Assembly: GCA_937952305.1 (NCBI GenBank)
Contig: CALFZO010000006.1
Location: 124,001-188,000 of the forward strand
DNA: 64,000 bases
Direction: 5' to 3'
Source: an uncultured Anaerolineales bacterium
Lineage (GTDB): Bacteria; Chloroflexota; Anaerolineae; Anaerolineales; UBA6663
The notes beneath the pieces are model-generated. The model worked only from the letters and a program-made list of their open reading frames with translations, ran no database searches and was not told where the DNA came from. The translations under genes and the position numbers were made by a program. Shown piece after piece: positions 17,225-25,024 of the stretch (the first letter of the stretch is position 1; the number at the start of each line of letters is the position of its first letter).

Positions 17225-18430
17225 GTGCTGGTCTTGGAATTGAGCGCCTTCGCGCTGACGGCCTGGCTGGGCCTGTACCTGCTGGGGCGCAACCCGGCTA
17301 ACCCACAGATGCGCCTGGCCGCGCTGGGAGCGCTGGCTTATGCGCTGGCGCTGGCGGGTGAGACGCTCGGCGCAGCGCTGGCGCGTGCCGGGACTCCGCT
17401 GGCGTCCTGGCTGGCGGCCTGGCTGGCGCCCTGGCGCTGGCCCGTCCTCGGCCTGCCGGCCATCTTCTGGGCCGGCGCCCTGGTCGCGCTGGGGCGGGCC
17501 GGGCCGGGGGCGCGCCCGCGCGGGCCGCTGGCGGCGGTGGCCGTGGCCACGCTTTTCTTCGGGCTCGGGCTGGGGCTGATCATCTTCCCGTTGAACTGGC
17601 TGCCGCGCGGCTGGGCGCTGCTCGCCATCAGCGTCGACCTGGCCGCGCTGGGTCTGGCTATCGCCGGGCTGGATGCCTTCGCCGAGGGCGAGGCCTTGCG
17701 CCCTGAGATGGCGCGCTCGTTTCTGGCCTCGGCCGCCGCCGTCCTGGTCTTTGCCGCCCCCGTCGCCCTGGTGATCACGACCAGCACCGGGCCAACGCCG
17801 CCCATGCTGGCGCTGCTCTTCGGCCTGGCCGCGGCCGCCATCGCCGGGCAAGTCTTCGCCGACCCGGTCCAGGCCGGCCTGGACCGCTTGGCCTTCTTCC
17901 AGGCGCCGCGCCTGCGCCGCGAACGCGCCGACCTGCGCGCCGTGGCCAGCGCCCTGCCGCGCGCCGACACCGGCCAGGACCCGGCTGCCCTGGACGAAGC
18001 CGAGTTCGGGCGGCAGACCCGCCGCGCCCTCAGCCACATGCAGGACCTGGCGCGCCTGTCCGCCAGCCCGCTGGCGCGGCTGCCGGTCATCACCGCCCGC
18101 CTGGCGGCGCGGGGCGCGCGCGACGACAGCCTGGAGCGCGCCCAGGAGCTGCGGGCTTTGCTGGCCGAGTCCATCCAGCGCCTCAAGCCGCGCGGCGCGG
18201 CCGCGTTCGGCACCTCGGACGAGTGGCGCCACTACAACGCCGTCTACTTCCCGTACGTCGTCGGCCTGCGCCCGTATGCGCGCCGCGCTGACGCCGAGCC
18301 GCTGGGCGCGGACGCGCAATCCGCGCTGGACTGGTTCCGCGCCAGCGTGCCGGAACGCACGCTGTACAACTGGCAGAACGCCGCCGCCCGCCTCATCGCC
18401 CAGGACCTGCGCGGTCGGCCCGAGACATAA
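17225..18430 (+). CDS. Multi-pass membrane protein with helical C-terminal domain, unknown
   Basis: A 401-aa protein starting at GTG. The first half (about 1-215) has six to seven hydrophobic helices resembling the 7TM N-terminal modules of bacterial sensor proteins. The second half (about 216-401) is charged and helical (SESIQRLKP-type segments; EWRHYNAVYFPYVVGLRPYARR). No catalytic motif was recognised. It might be a membrane sensor or scaffold. The gene stands alone on the plus strand, 97 bp before the next gene. Codon use matches the neighbours. Confidence 0.7.
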   Translation: MLVLELSAFALTAWLGLYLLGRNPANPQMRLAALGALAYALALAGETLGAALARAGTPLASWLAAWLAPWRWPVLGLPAIFWAGALVALGRAGPGARPRGPLAAVAVATLFFGLGLGLIIFPLNWLPRGWALLAISVDLAALGLAIAGLDAFAEGEALRPEMARSFLASAAAVLVFAAPVALVITTSTGPTPPMLALLFGLAAAAIAGQVFADPVQAGLDRLAFFQAPRLRRERADLRAVASALPRADTGQDPAALDEAEFGRQTRRALSHMQDLARLSASPLARLPVITARLAARGARDDSLERAQELRALLAESIQRLKPRGAAAFGTSDEWRHYNAVYFPYVVGLRPYARRADAEPLGADAQSALDWFRASVPERTLYNWQNAAARLIAQDLRGRPET

Positions 18431-18527
18431 CCCCCCAACTGGCAGTCGTTGGCACCGTCCGGCCTGGAACTGGCAGCGCCGGAACGCTAGTCTGTAAGCC
18501 AATCTTCTCAATGAAAGGCTTTCAGAC

Positions 18528-18953
18528 ATGACCGCTCAACCCCTGCCCGTGTCCGCCGACAACTTCCTGCGCCGCGCCCTGCTGGCCGACAGCGTTTTCT
18601 CGGCCCTGGCCGGCGCGGCCTGCCTGGCCGCCGGCCAGCCGCTGGCGGCGTTGATGGGCCTGGCCTCGCCGGTCGCCCTGTCCGGCGTCGCCGCTGTCTG
18701 TGCCGCCTACGCGACCGGCCTCGCGCTGATCCTGCGCCAGCGCCCGATCGCGCGGCCGGCCGCGCTCTTCGTCATCGGCGGCAACAGCGCCTGGGCCGCG
18801 GCCAGTTACCTCCTGCTGCTGAGCGGCTGGGTGGCCTTCACGCCGGCAGGTTGGTGGCTGGTGGCGATCCAGGCCGACCTGGTGGCCGCGCTGGCCATCG
18901 CCCAATACCTCGGGCTGCGCCAGAGGGAGGCCGCCGCGCAGGCCGCCTCCTGA
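18528..18953 (+). CDS. Small four-helix membrane protein, unknown
   Basis: A 141-aa protein with four hydrophobic segments (about 17-36, 46-66, 77-96 and 103-128) and short loops, ending in a basic/Glu tail. The pattern is like small integral membrane proteins of unknown function that accompany regulators or dehydrogenases. The ATG follows GAAAGG about 8 nt upstream. A 15-bp perfect hairpin (18976-19014) follows it and probably ends the transcript before recF. Confidence 0.65.
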   Translation: MTAQPLPVSADNFLRRALLADSVFSALAGAACLAAGQPLAALMGLASPVALSGVAAVCAAYATGLALILRQRPIARPAALFVIGGNSAWAAASYLLLLSGWVAFTPAGWWLVAIQADLVAALAIAQYLGLRQREAAAQAAS

Positions 18954-18975
18954 TCCGGAGGCCGGCTCCAAGGAT

Positions 18976-19014
18976 CCGGCTCTGCGCCTCGCCTCCGTTG
19001 AGGCGCAGAGCCGG
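18976..19014. terminator. Strong hairpin between membrane-protein gene and recF
   Basis: A 15-bp perfect stem (18976-18990 with 19000-19014) and a 9-nt loop, without a clear T-run. It lies 23 bp past a stop codon and just before the recF -10 box. It could end the upstream transcript or act as a structured element in the recF promoter region. Confidence 0.5.
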
Positions 19015-19026
19015 CGGGCGCTGTGC

Positions 19027-19032
19027 TACAAT
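19027..19032 (+). promoter_or_regulatory. Candidate -10 element of recF
   Basis: TACAAT ends 10 nt before the recF ATG, which predicts a 5' leader of only a few nucleotides. A TTGAGG lies too far away (23-bp spacer) to be a normal -35. Confidence 0.4.
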
Positions 19033-19042
19033 CCTCGCGCCC

Positions 19043-20245
19043 ATGCGCGTCCGACATCTCTCGCTGACCAATTTCCGCCTGTACGCGCGGCTCGAGTCGC
19101 CGCTGCCGGCCGGCCCGCTCATCCTGGTGGGAGCCAATGCCCAGGGCAAGACCAGCCTGCTGGAAGCCCTGTACTATCTGGCGACGGCCCAATCCCACCA
19201 TGCCGCCACTGACCGCCAGCTCATCCACTTCTTGGCCCTGGACGAAACCCAGCCGTTCGCGCGCATCGTGGCCGAGGTGGAGGCACGCCAGGAAGTGCTG
19301 CGCGTCGAGATCCGCCTGATCGTGGACCCCGGCAATGGCGACGGCCGGCTGCGCAAAGAGATCCTGCTCAACGGCGCCAAGAAGCGCGTCGGCGACCTGG
19401 CCGGGCGCGTCAACGTGGTGCTCTTCCTGCCGCAAGACATGGCCATCGTGGAGGGCGCGCCGTCCGACCGCCGCCGGTATCTTGACCTGGCGCTGGCCCA
19501 GGTGGACGGCGCTTATCACTTTGCTCTGGGCGAGTACGCCAAAGTGCTCACGCAGCGCAATGCCCTGCTCAAGCAGCTGCAGGAGCGCGGCGGCAGCCCA
19601 GACCAGTTGGACTTCTGGGACGACAAGCTCGGCGAGCTGGCCGGCACGCTGATGGCCGCGCGCGTCGCGGCCCTGGCCGAGCTGGAGGCGCTGGCCGCGC
19701 CCATCCACCGCGACCTGACCGCCGGCCAGAGCGGGCTGCGCCTGGCCTACCATCCGGCCTTTGACCCGGTGGCGGCGCCGGACGGGCAGCTCGGCCTGCC
19801 GCTGCAGGTGCCCGTTCACCGCGTGGGGCTTGCGGCCGCCGACATCGAGGCGCGGCTCAAAGCGAAACTGCGCGCCTGCCGCGGCGAGGAGATCGCGCGC
19901 GGCGCCACCCTGTACGGCCCGCACCGCGACGAACTGCGCTTCGTGGCCAACGGCGTCGACGTGGGCACCTACGGCTCGCGCGGCCAGGCGCGCACGGCCG
20001 TGCTGGCCCTCAAGCTGGCGGAGCTGGCCTGGATGCGCGCGCGCTCCGGCGAGTGGCCGGTGCTGCTGTTGGACGAAGTGCTGGCCGAGCTGGACGCCAA
20101 CCGGCGGCGGGACCTGCTTAACCGCCTGGACGGCGCCGAGCAGTGTGTGCTGACGACGACCGACCTCAACCTCTTCCCGGACGAGTTCCGCCAGCGCGCC
20201 ACCGTCTGGCACATCCAGAACGGCCAGGTCGTGCGCGGCCACTGA
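19043..20245 (+). CDS. recF: DNA replication and repair protein RecF
   Basis: A 400-aa SMC-like ATPase that helps load RecA at single-strand gaps. Walker A is GANAQGKTS (30-38), the ABC-type signature region is YGSRGQARTAVLALKLAEL, and Walker B plus D-loop are PVLLLDEVLAELD. Length agrees with RecF. The ATG at 19043 begins MRVRHLSLTNFRLY, the expected N-terminus; the longer upstream extension is non-homologous. It is not next to dnaA, dnaN or gyrB here. A terminator follows at 20261. Confidence 0.95.
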   Translation: MRVRHLSLTNFRLYARLESPLPAGPLILVGANAQGKTSLLEALYYLATAQSHHAATDRQLIHFLALDETQPFARIVAEVEARQEVLRVEIRLIVDPGNGDGRLRKEILLNGAKKRVGDLAGRVNVVLFLPQDMAIVEGAPSDRRRYLDLALAQVDGAYHFALGEYAKVLTQRNALLKQLQERGGSPDQLDFWDDKLGELAGTLMAARVAALAELEALAAPIHRDLTAGQSGLRLAYHPAFDPVAAPDGQLGLPLQVPVHRVGLAAADIEARLKAKLRACRGEEIARGATLYGPHRDELRFVANGVDVGTYGSRGQARTAVLALKLAELAWMRARSGEWPVLLLDEVLAELDANRRRDLLNRLDGAEQCVLTTTDLNLFPDEFRQRATVWHIQNGQVVRGH

Positions 20246-20254
20246 CCGCGGCCA

Positions 20255-20293
20255 TAAAAAGAGCGACGGGCCACCTAGCCCGTCGCTCTCGTT
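20255..20293. terminator. Bidirectional intrinsic terminator between recF and htrA
   Basis: An 11-bp stem (GAGCGACGGGC 20261-20271 with GCCCGTCGCTC 20278-20288) has an A-run on the left (TTTTT for the minus strand) and TCGTTT on the right. It can stop both convergent genes and is strongest for the minus-strand protease. Confidence 0.85.
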
Positions 20294-20317
20294 TACACCA
20301 GCGCCCTCAGCCGGCGC

Positions 20318-21490
20318 CTACGGCCGCTCGCCCAGGATCACCTGCACGTCCTGGCGTTCACCCCCGCGGATCACCGTCAGCGTCACGGCGTCACCCGGCC
20401 GCTTGTTGTTGATCAGGTAGCTCATCAAATCGCCGAGCACGCGCACCTCGCGGCCGTCCACGGCCACGATCAGATCGCCGTCCCCATTGAACCCGCTGAA
20501 GCTGTCCGAGGCCGAGTCCGGCTGCAGGCCGGCCTGGTCGGCCGGGCCGCCGGCCGTGACCGTGGTTACGTAGGTGCCGCTGGCCTGCGGCAGGTCCAAC
20601 TGCTCTTGCAGTGAGAGCGACAGCTCCGGCAGGCTGGAGATGCCCAGATACGGATAGATGAACTGGCCCTCGGAAATCAGGTAGGGCACCACCTGACGAA
20701 CGGTGTTGGCGGCCACGGCGTAGCCGACGCCGGCGCCGATGCCGGTCTCGGTGGCGATGGCGCGGTTGATGCCGATCACCTCGCCGCTCAAGTTGAGCAG
20801 CGGGCCGCCGGAGTTGCCGGGGTTGATGGGCGCGTCCGTCTGCAGGACGTCCGGCGCCGTGAAGCGGCCGCCGCCGCCTGGGGCGGTGCGATTGCTGCTC
20901 AGCGTGCGCCCGGTGCCGGAGATGATGCCGAGCGTCATCGTGCCGGCCTCCCCGAACGGGTTGCCGATGGCGATGGCGCGCTGGCCGACGCGCACCTGGT
21001 CTGAGTCGGCCAGGACCAGCGGAGTCACATCCGGCGGGATCTCGTCCACCTTAACGACTGCCAGGTCGCTGTCTGGGTCGGTGCCCAGCACCCGGCCGCG
21101 CGTCTTCAGCCCGGACGGAAAATCCACCTCGATGCTGGTGGCGCCGTCGACGACGTGCTGGTTGGTAACGATGTGGCCGTCCAGGTCGTACAAGAAGCCG
21201 GAGCCCTGGCCGCCGCCGTCGGCGGTCTCCACCAGGAAGGACACCACCGCCGGGTTGACGCGGGCGTACAGGTCGATCAGGGCGTCTTCCTCAGACGAGG
21301 TGATCGTGAGATTGGTCTGCGGCGCCGCACTGCCGTCCGTGCCCAGCTGCGGCGCGGGCACGAGCTGGGTGATGACGACGGGCACCGCGGTGGGCTGCGG
21401 CGCCGCCGTGGGCGCCAAGCCGCTGCAAGCCAAACCAGCCAGCGCCAAAGCGGTCACGGCGAGGGCCGGGAAACGGACAGACGAACGCAT
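20318..21490 (-). CDS. htrA: HtrA/DegP-type serine protease with PDZ domain
   Basis: A 390-aa exported S1C protease for envelope quality control. A hydrophobic N-terminus with a Cys at 22 (GLAC, not a perfect lipobox) and a Thr/Pro-rich spacer lead to a trypsin-like domain with the triad H112 (VTNQHVVDGA), D142 (DPDSDLAVVK) and S227 (INPGNSGGPLL). One PDZ domain occupies about 290-385. The start has GAGGAGG 4-5 nt upstream. A strong terminator follows. It lies beside a DnaJ-type chaperone gene, fitting a stress/protein-quality group. Confidence 0.93.
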   Translation of the reverse strand: MRSSVRFPALAVTALALAGLACSGLAPTAAPQPTAVPVVITQLVPAPQLGTDGSAAPQTNLTITSSEEDALIDLYARVNPAVVSFLVETADGGGQGSGFLYDLDGHIVTNQHVVDGATSIEVDFPSGLKTRGRVLGTDPDSDLAVVKVDEIPPDVTPLVLADSDQVRVGQRAIAIGNPFGEAGTMTLGIISGTGRTLSSNRTAPGGGGRFTAPDVLQTDAPINPGNSGGPLLNLSGEVIGINRAIATETGIGAGVGYAVAANTVRQVVPYLISEGQFIYPYLGISSLPELSLSLQEQLDLPQASGTYVTTVTAGGPADQAGLQPDSASDSFSGFNGDGDLIVAVDGREVRVLGDLMSYLINNKRPGDAVTLTVIRGGERQDVQVILGERP

Positions 21491-21596
21491 AAGGCCTCCT
21501 CAAAGACGCGGCCAAGCCAACCGGGCGGCCGCGTTGTTGTTAATCTAGCGCGGCGAGATAAAAGCGGGGTGAGAGTTGGCGTTGTGGGCGGAAAGA

Positions 21597-22526
21597 CTAA
21601 CCGCCGTGGCGGCGCAGAGCGGCCAACTCCTTGTAGAGCTGGCGTTCCCGGTCGGTGAGCTGCGTCGGGATGCGCACCACGACGCGGGCGAAGAGGTCGC
21701 CGGCAGTGCCGGGCTCGCGCAGCCGCGGCATGCCGCGGCCGGCCAGGCGGAAGGTCTTGCCGGATTGGGTCTCGGGCGGGATCGAGAGGACGACGTCGCC
21801 GGCCAGGGTGGGCACCCGCGCGTCGCCGCCCAGCACGGCCGTGTAGACGTCGACGGGGACATCCACGCGCAGGTCATCGCCGTCGCGCTCAAAGCGGTCG
21901 TGCGCGCGCACGGCCACGTTCAAGAACAGGTCGCCGGCGGGCTGGCCGAGGCCGCCTTCACCCTTGATGCGCACCCGGGTGCCGGCGCGCGCGCCCTTGG
22001 GGATGCTCACCTCCAGGCGCCGTCCGCCCTTCTGCAGGGTGCGCGTCGCGCCGTGGAAGGCTTCCTCCAGGGTGATCTCCACCGGCTGCTCGATGTCCTC
22101 GCCGCGAAAGCCGGCGCGGCTGCGCGCGCTGCCCGCCTCGCCGAAGCCGCGGCCGCCGCCGAAGAGCGTGTTAAAGAAATCAGAGAAGCCGCCGGCGCCG
22201 CCGAACAGGTCGTTCAGGTCGCGCATATCCACGCGCGAGCCGCCGCCGGACGACCATTGCGACCAATCAAAGCCGCCGCCCGGCCGGCCGGCCCGCTCCC
22301 ACTGCTGGTAGCTGCTGCCGAGCCGGTCATACTTGGCGCGCTTATCGGCATCGCCCAGGACCTCGTAGGCCTCGTTGATGTCCTTGAAGCGGTCCTCGGC
22401 CGCCTTGTCGCCGGGGTTCTTGTCCGGGTGATATTTCTGCGCCAGCTTGCGGTAGGCGCTCTTGATCTCTTTCTCAGTGGCGTTCTTGCCGACGCCCAGC
22501 AGTTGGTAGTAGTCCTTATAGTCCAT
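21597..22526 (-). CDS. DnaJ-type co-chaperone without zinc finger (CbpA class)
   Basis: A 309-aa Hsp40. The J domain (1-68) has the HPD motif at 33-35 (KYHPDKNPG), followed by a Gly/Phe-rich linker (about 75-140) and the two C-terminal beta-barrel DnaJ_C domains (about 145-300). The four CxxCxGxG repeats of type-I DnaJ are missing, so it is a type-II/CbpA-like chaperone that would stimulate DnaK. It is convergent neither with dnaK nor grpE, which are not in the window. Confidence 0.92.
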   Translation of the reverse strand: MDYKDYYQLLGVGKNATEKEIKSAYRKLAQKYHPDKNPGDKAAEDRFKDINEAYEVLGDADKRAKYDRLGSSYQQWERAGRPGGGFDWSQWSSGGGSRVDMRDLNDLFGGAGGFSDFFNTLFGGGRGFGEAGSARSRAGFRGEDIEQPVEITLEEAFHGATRTLQKGGRRLEVSIPKGARAGTRVRIKGEGGLGQPAGDLFLNVAVRAHDRFERDGDDLRVDVPVDVYTAVLGGDARVPTLAGDVVLSIPPETQSGKTFRLAGRGMPRLREPGTAGDLFARVVVRIPTQLTDRERQLYKELAALRRHGG

Positions 22527-22625
22527 AGTTGGGCTGGCGCGCCTTGAGGCCGGCGACGCCCCTCGGGCCCCGGTTACTGTAGCAGAGAATCGTTGGAGGC
22601 GTGTAAGAGGCGCCGGACGGCGGCG

Positions 22626-23153
22626 TCAGTTGGCGCGGCGGTCCACCAGGCGCTGCATCAGTTCGATCTGCGACTTGTCGCGCAGTTCGACACCCAGCAG
22701 CACGGCGCGCCGGCGCGCGTCAGACAGGAAACCGGCCGGCGCGATCAGCACGGCCCGCTGCGCGCGCAGCGCATCCCGCGCGGCCGCTAGGGCGTCCACC
22801 ACAGCGGGCGGCGGCGGCTCGCTGCCGGGCAGGCAGCGCACCAGCGTGCTTTGCGTGTCTTTCAGGACCACCAGTTGCTCCAGGTCCACGCCCGGTTCGC
22901 CGCCGGCCACCACCTCATAACCTTGGGCCTTGTAGTAATCGCGCACCAGCCGCACCAGATCATCCAGCGACTGGCCGATGTTGCTGCGGCTGGCCCGCTT
23001 GGGCGGAACGGGCGTCTCCGCCTGACCCCGCCGCTCCAGCCAGACCCGCACGCCGGCCACCAGCAACACAAACCCCAGCACCGGCAAGGCGATGGCCAGC
23101 AGTGTGCCCAGCGACGGCAGACCCAAAAACGAGTCGCGCAACCAATCCGGCAT
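22626..23153 (-). CDS. Membrane-anchored protein with degenerate Mrr-like nuclease fold
   Basis: A 175-aa protein. One transmembrane segment (about 14-36) is followed by a cytoplasmic-type domain. The segment LVRDYYKAQGYEV, then GVDLEQLVVLKDTQSTLVRC and AVLIAPAGFLSDARRRAVLLGVELRD parallel the Mrr-family PD-(D/E)XK fold in order. The catalytic E/QxK is not convincingly present (VRC at the position expected for the lysine motif), so it may be inactive. Fold assignment is inference by pattern; function unknown. A TAAAAT hexamer lies exactly 6 nt before the ATG, predicting a leaderless message. Confidence 0.65.
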   Translation of the reverse strand: MPDWLRDSFLGLPSLGTLLAIALPVLGFVLLVAGVRVWLERRGQAETPVPPKRASRSNIGQSLDDLVRLVRDYYKAQGYEVVAGGEPGVDLEQLVVLKDTQSTLVRCLPGSEPPPPAVVDALAAARDALRAQRAVLIAPAGFLSDARRRAVLLGVELRDKSQIELMQRLVDRRAN

Positions 23154-23159
23154 AGTTCT

Positions 23160-23165
23160 ATTTTA
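23160..23165 (-). promoter_or_regulatory. Leaderless-type -10 element
   Basis: On the minus strand TAAAAT is followed by 6 nt and the ATG at 23153, the same spacing as at 8331, 16922, 32284 and 52252. No good -35 seen. Confidence 0.55.
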
Positions 23166-23386
23166 TCCAGCCCGCCCGGGAGCGCCCATGCTGCCGGCCC
23201 GCCCGCTCTCACCGCCTCCTAACCGCGCGGCTGCGTCCGCCGCCGGCGCCGGAAACGGTATCCGGCCCCCCGCGCTCCGAGGGATTGCGGAGCCAGGGTG
23301 GGACGAATGGGCGATGTTTCCCCAGCCAGAACCGCGCATACTCACGGTGACTGGGGTGATCGTTCAACAAGCCCGGAGGAGATGCT

Positions 23387-23518
23387 GTGTTGATGATCGC
23401 GGCCCTAATCATTGGGGGGATCATTCTGCTGTTCGTGATGTTGAGCGTCGTCGGCGTCATCACGCCGAGGCCCGGCGACCAAGAGACCAACGCGAGCGGC
23501 CTGATCCACCGCCAGTGA
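23387..23518 (+). CDS. Small single-pass membrane peptide, 43 aa
   Basis: A short open frame: GTG-TTG-ATG start, a strongly hydrophobic helix (IAALIIGGIILLFVMLSVVG), then a polar tail ending in TNASGLIHRQ. A perfect GGAGGAG lies 5 nt before the GTG (23375-23381), better than most ribosome sites in the window. I do not recognise the family. The single hydrophobic segment with a short polar C-terminus suggests a small membrane peptide, perhaps a regulator of the nearby peptidase or surface proteins; that link is speculation. Confidence 0.55.
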   Translation: MLMIAALIIGGIILLFVMLSVVGVITPRPGDQETNASGLIHRQ

Positions 23519-23815
23519 GCTGAGACGCCACAGGCGGACGCCACACAACCTGCCGGGGCCAAGCCCCGACGGGTCCTTACTTTTTAAGGTAACGCCGGCT
23601 GCCTGGACCAGGCCAACGGTCCGGCGCCGCGAATATTGGCATAATATCGCTCCTATTTTGGGGGTGGCCGGCCTTTTGGGGGCGGGACGCGTCCACTATA
23701 ATTGCCCCCGCTGACCAGTGCCCGGGTTCCGACGTTGGCAATGGGTCGCTGTGGCCGGAGGCCAGTCCGCGTGACGAGGCCGACCGGCCGTGTTGCCAGG
23801 GCACGAGGGTGAGGC
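23519..23815. other. Promoter-containing gap upstream of the surface-protein block
   Basis: This 297-bp non-coding stretch holds a small GC hairpin (CGGGG/CCCCG near 23552-23567), an AT-rich part around 23627-23660 and a TATAAT at 23697-23702. I see no RNA gene. Confidence 0.5.
23697..23702 (+). promoter_or_regulatory. Candidate promoter of the C39/HhH operon
   Basis: Perfect TATAAT, with TTTTGG at a 17-bp spacer as a weak -35. It gives a leader of about 107 nt before the ATG at 23816. Confidence 0.5.
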
Positions 23816-25024
23816 ATGAAGAGCACAGGTATCAAGAGTTGGGTGATCGGGAGCGTCATCGTATTGGCCGTTGGGGGCGCCAGCTTCTGGGTTGTGCCGA
23901 ACTGGCCGGAGCGCGTGGGCTGGCGTTGGCAGCAGTTCTGGGCCGGCACACGCCGCGCCGTGCTGCAGCTGCCAGACACACTGCCCACGCCGGCCGTCGC
24001 CGCCGTAGCCACTTCAGCCGCCACGGCCACGCCCCCGCTGACAGCGCCCACCGCCACGCCGGAGGCCGCCGCCGCGCTGCCGGCCTACCCGGACCAGATG
24101 GAGCTGACCGGCTTCACGCAGGTCTGGCAGAAGGTCAACAACTGCGGGCCGGCCACACTGGCGATGGCGCTCAGTTACTGGGGCTGGAAAGGCACGCAGG
24201 CGAACACCGCCAATGCCCTTAAGCCGGACCCGAACGACCGCAACGTGGCCCCGGCGGAGATGGCCGCTTACGCCCAGCGCGTAGGCCTGGGCGCTCTGGT
24301 GCGCCAGGGCGGCACCGTGGAGACGGCCAAGCGCCTGGTGGCGGCCGGCTTCCCGGTGGTGGTGGAGACCAGCCTGGTGCTGCCCGAGCAAGGCTGGGAG
24401 GGTCATTACACCTTGGTGACCGGGTACTCCGACCCGCACCAGCAGTTCACAACGCAGGACGCCCTGCGCGGGCCGAATTTTGTGCAGACTTATGCCGACC
24501 TTGAGCGCGACTGGCGCGCCTTTAACTTCACTTACATCGTGCTCTATGCGCCGACCCGCGAGGCCGAAGTGTTGAACGTGCTGGCGGGTGCCGGCCCGGC
24601 CGGCGACGCGCAGCGCGCCGCCGAGCGCGCCCGCGCGGAGACCGCCACGCTGTCCGGCCAGGATCTGGCTTTCGCCTGGTTCAACCTCGGCTCCAGCCTG
24701 GCGGCCAGCGCCGACTGGCCGGCGGCCGCGCAGGCCTACGATCAGGCGCGCCAGATCGGCCTGCCCTGGCGCATGCTCTGGTATCAGCCCACCCCGCTCG
24801 AAACCTACTTCCAGGCCGGCCGGTATCAAGACGTGCTGGACCTGGCGGATGCCACCCTGGCCCAGGCCGATAACATCGAAGAAGTGCTGTACTGGCGCGG
24901 ACGCGCGCGCCTGGCCCTGGGCGACCGCGACGGCGCCAGCGCCGATTGGCAGGCGGCGGCCGCGCTCAACCGCAACTTCACCGCCCCGGCTCAAGCCCTG
25001 GCTGAACTGGGGGCAACTCCGTGA
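23816..25024 (+). CDS. Membrane-anchored C39-like cysteine peptidase with TPR-like C-terminus
   Basis: A 402-aa protein. An N-terminal membrane anchor (about 8-28) and Thr/Ala/Pro spacer (about 52-92) precede a papain-like C39-type domain. The likely Cys is C110 (VNNCGPATLAMAL), His H197 (EGHYTLVTGYSD) and Asp D206. Residues 265-400 form helical repeats of TPR type (DLAFAWFNLGSSLAA, EVLYWRGRARLALGD). Such domains occur in extracellular peptidases and in C39-fold proteins without ABC transporters. The stop overlaps the next gene by 4 nt (GTGA), so it is co-translated with the HhH-LamG protein. Confidence 0.8.
   Translation: MKSTGIKSWVIGSVIVLAVGGASFWVVPNWPERVGWRWQQFWAGTRRAVLQLPDTLPTPAVAAVATSAATATPPLTAPTATPEAAAALPAYPDQMELTGFTQVWQKVNNCGPATLAMALSYWGWKGTQANTANALKPDPNDRNVAPAEMAAYAQRVGLGALVRQGGTVETAKRLVAAGFPVVVETSLVLPEQGWEGHYTLVTGYSDPHQQFTTQDALRGPNFVQTYADLERDWRAFNFTYIVLYAPTREAEVLNVLAGAGPAGDAQRAAERARAETATLSGQDLAFAWFNLGSSLAASADWPAAAQAYDQARQIGLPWRMLWYQPTPLETYFQAGRYQDVLDLADATLAQADNIEEVLYWRGRARLALGDRDGASADWQAAAALNRNFTAPAQALAELGATP

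Noticed and set aside
18444..18480. TTGGCAC-like sequence resembling a sigma-54 promoter
   Set aside because: The -12 element (GC doublet at the right spacing) is missing.
23741..23812. 23-codon Arg-rich frame just before the C39 peptidase
   Set aside because: Ends 4 nt before the peptidase start and could be a leader peptide, but has no ribosome site and its composition is that of random GC-rich DNA.
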